This document shows, piece by piece, positions 18,925 through 20,500 of a stretch of DNA of 20,500 nt. Under the pieces are notes generated by a model, which was not told where the DNA came from, made no database searches, and saw only the letters and a program-made list of their open reading frames with translations. Both the position numbers and the translations under genes were made by a program. Position 1 is the stretch's first letter, and the number at the start of each line of letters is the position of its first letter. This stretch comes from Auxenochlorella pyrenoidosa (lineage: Eukaryota; Chlorophyta; Trebouxiophyceae; Chlorellales; Chlorellaceae): assembly GCA_001430745.1 (NCBI GenBank), contig KQ481950.1:630774-651273 (forward strand). The letters are read 5' to 3'.

Positions 18925-20309
18925 CGTTGTTTTGGTCTGCACAAGCGCTCTGATTTGATCGAGCAATGGATGGATGCTTTGCGAGCCGGATGGGCGGGTG
19001 GGGGTTTAGCAATTGGCCCAAAAGTGTGGTCCGTGTCGACTCGCAGCACAGCACGATGGTCACAAGCCGAGGCACTCCTCCTTTGCAAAAGCTTGGCTGC
19101 ATACGAGGAATTCTGGGGCCGTGAGAGACAGGCTCAGCGCCCGAGTACAGAGCTGGCTGAGTCCAAGGGGCCACTGGGCAAGGACACATGTTCTGCACCC
19201 GTGGCCGCAAGCACAGGCGTGCACGCTGTAGGACTGGCTTCGCACTGACGTTTTTGTTTACAGGTTAGGGCTGACAGCAACACTGAAAATGTTGTGGTGG
19301 AGCATGGCAAAAGGGCAAGGCAAGTGGCAGAGCTGTGGCAGAGCTGTGCATGTCGTGATCTGCTAAGAGGGCAGCCCAGAGCATCCCGCGGGAGCTTGCG
19401 CCATTGTGCTGCGGGACAGGTTTGAGCGCCTGCACGAAGTCATGCATTCATGGTTGAGTGAGCCTGCATGGCAGGGGGATGGGGGAGATAGCGCAGCACA
19501 GTCGGCACCGCTGCCAGGAAGCAAAAGGCGATGGGCCGTTGAGACCCACCTTGCACCTTGCCCACCTGTCATGAGCGAGCCCGAGGAGGGCGGCACCGCA
19601 AAGAATGGAGGCGCCCACCTGGCGGCGGTGGGCGGGGCAGCAGCGCGGCAAGAGACCCAACCCTGCAAGCCTGCACAAATCCCTGCACGCCTGCGAAAAG
19701 ACAGACCCTGCGGCAGCGGCACTGCTCCCGAGCAAACTCGGGCAGCATGCACACCAAGCAGTGGTGCAGCGGCAGCGGCAGCATGTTGGCGGGGGAGGGT
19801 CCTGCGCACATTCTGCGCAGCCTCAGCCTTTCCGGCCAGCCTCAAAGGTTCGTTCCTGCTTAGTGCGCCTGCCTGCAATGTTTTCTGCGGCCTGCAACCT
19901 GTCGAGATGTCACACAGTGTGGGCCGGGCAGGGCGGCGGGGTTCCAGCGGCTGCCTGCCTGCCTTGCTGGATGCGTGGCGGCCCAAAGCAGGAAGGACGC
20001 AGGAAAGGAAAGGGGGGAGGACTGGCAGCTGTATTTGTGTGCCGTGCAGGAGGGGCGCTGCTGGCGCGGCAAACTAGATGCTGGCGTGCTGAGGAGGAAG
20101 AGCGGGCATGGAGAGGTGGAACAACAACAACAAGAAGACCATGGCAAAAGACCTGAATGCGTGCGCCCAAGGCGATGGCAGCCTGCAGTCAGAGCAGGGC
20201 GCCCTGCAGCGAACCTTGCCCACCCAGCAACAAGCAAGCGAGGGGGAGCGCTGCGGCGCCCACACACCTGCAGGCGGGGCCGCGGCCCTGCACGGGGGCA
20301 GGCAGCCGC
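18925..20309. other. Long intergenic region upstream of the transporter gene
   Basis: About 1.4 kb without a convincing exon. The left part should contain the promoter of the transporter gene. The right part is probably the 3' untranslated region of the next minus-strand gene, with one TGTAA on that strand at 19258-19262. A plus-strand reading frame is open from about 19406 to 20077, but it begins with GTG, has no recognisable domain and has the Ala/Arg/Gly/Pro make-up expected of random GC-rich sequence. Confidence 0.5.
19258..19262 (-). promoter_or_regulatory. Possible TGTAA polyadenylation signal of the right-edge gene
   Basis: TTACA on the plus strand reads TGTAA on the minus strand. It is about 1 kb beyond the stop codon at 20310-20312, so a long 3' untranslated region would be needed. 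Confidence 0.35.
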
Positions 20310-20500
20310 TCACTGCGGCTGCTGCCAGTTGGGGAACTGGCGCATGTTGGCGATGGGCACAGTGTTTGATCCTGTCATGCCGTGCGCCGGCGGCGCAGTG
20401 GGCTGCGCGTATGCCGCCTGCTGCGGCGGCGCCTGTGCGTACCCGCCTGCCTGCTGCGCCGCAAACGCCTGCTGGAAGGCTGCAGCAGCGGGGTCTTGCT
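20310..20500 (-). CDS. C-terminal end of an unidentified Gln/Ala/Pro-rich protein
   Basis: Partial gene that runs off the right edge; the stop TGA is at 20312-20310. About 62 residues are visible without an intron. The sequence is rich in Ala, Gln, Pro, Gly and Tyr, with repeats of the type GGYAQAPPQQAAYAQP, and ends in NMRQFPNWQQPQ. Such disordered tails are common at the C-terminus of RNA-binding proteins and of clathrin-adaptor proteins. No domain is visible, so no function is assigned. The biased but regular codon pattern and the clean reading frame to the edge suggest real coding sequence. Confidence 0.65.
   Translation of the reverse strand, partial: QDPAAAAFQQAFAAQQAGGYAQAPPQQAAYAQPTAPPAHGMTGSNTVPIANMRQFPNWQQPQ

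Noticed and set aside
19406..20077. Plus-strand 223-codon frame near the right edge
   Set aside because: GTG start, no recognisable domain, and residue make-up typical of GC-rich noncoding DNA.

Overview
The window looks like nuclear DNA of a green alga. The GC content is high, every gene is cut into short exons by compact GT-AG introns (donors mostly GTGAGN, GTGCGC or GTGGGN, acceptors mostly TGCAG), and TGTAA, the usual chlorophyte polyadenylation signal, follows several stop codons. Nuclear genes for the photosystem II subunit PsbR and for a plastid-type NAR1 formate/nitrite transporter place it in the photosynthetic Viridiplantae. A Chlorella-like trebouxiophyte is my best guess, but this is an inference from style and not a proven assignment.

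Layout from left to right. At 1-1258 (+) lies the 3' end of a family-31 glycosyltransferase gene whose cut intron is filled by a long (AC)n tract. At 1844-6741 (-) a seven-exon gene encodes an alanine-rich coiled-coil protein of about 1,337 residues with three copies of a short acidic DLF-type motif. At 7244-8244 (-) is psbR in four exons. At 8990-11044 (-) is a rhomboid-family membrane protein in five exons. At about 11308-15048 (+), divergent from the rhomboid, is a plant-type class I SAM-dependent methyltransferase in about twelve exons. At 16155-18924 (-) is a NAR1-type formate/nitrite transporter in ten exons, the first one encoding a plastid transit peptide. At 20310-20500 (-) is the C-terminal end of a Gln/Ala/Pro-rich protein that runs off the window.

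The exon models were assembled by hand by matching splice phases and recognisable protein families. In five genes the summed exons give an intact frame. Weak points are stated in each entry: the last donor of exon 4 in the coiled-coil gene, the exon 3 acceptor of the rhomboid (a 17-base G run sits there), the first exon of the methyltransferase, and one donor in the transporter.

The genes are not an operon or an obvious cluster. Three products (PsbR, NAR1 and probably the methyltransferase) are plastid proteins, which is ordinary for an algal chromosome. I see no mobile element, CRISPR array, rRNA or tRNA. No clear new multi-gene system is visible. The most unusual points are the coiled-coil protein with repeated DLF motifs, the GFSA (not GxSG) active-site motif of the rhomboid, two GC-AG introns, and an intergenic 15-bp minisatellite.
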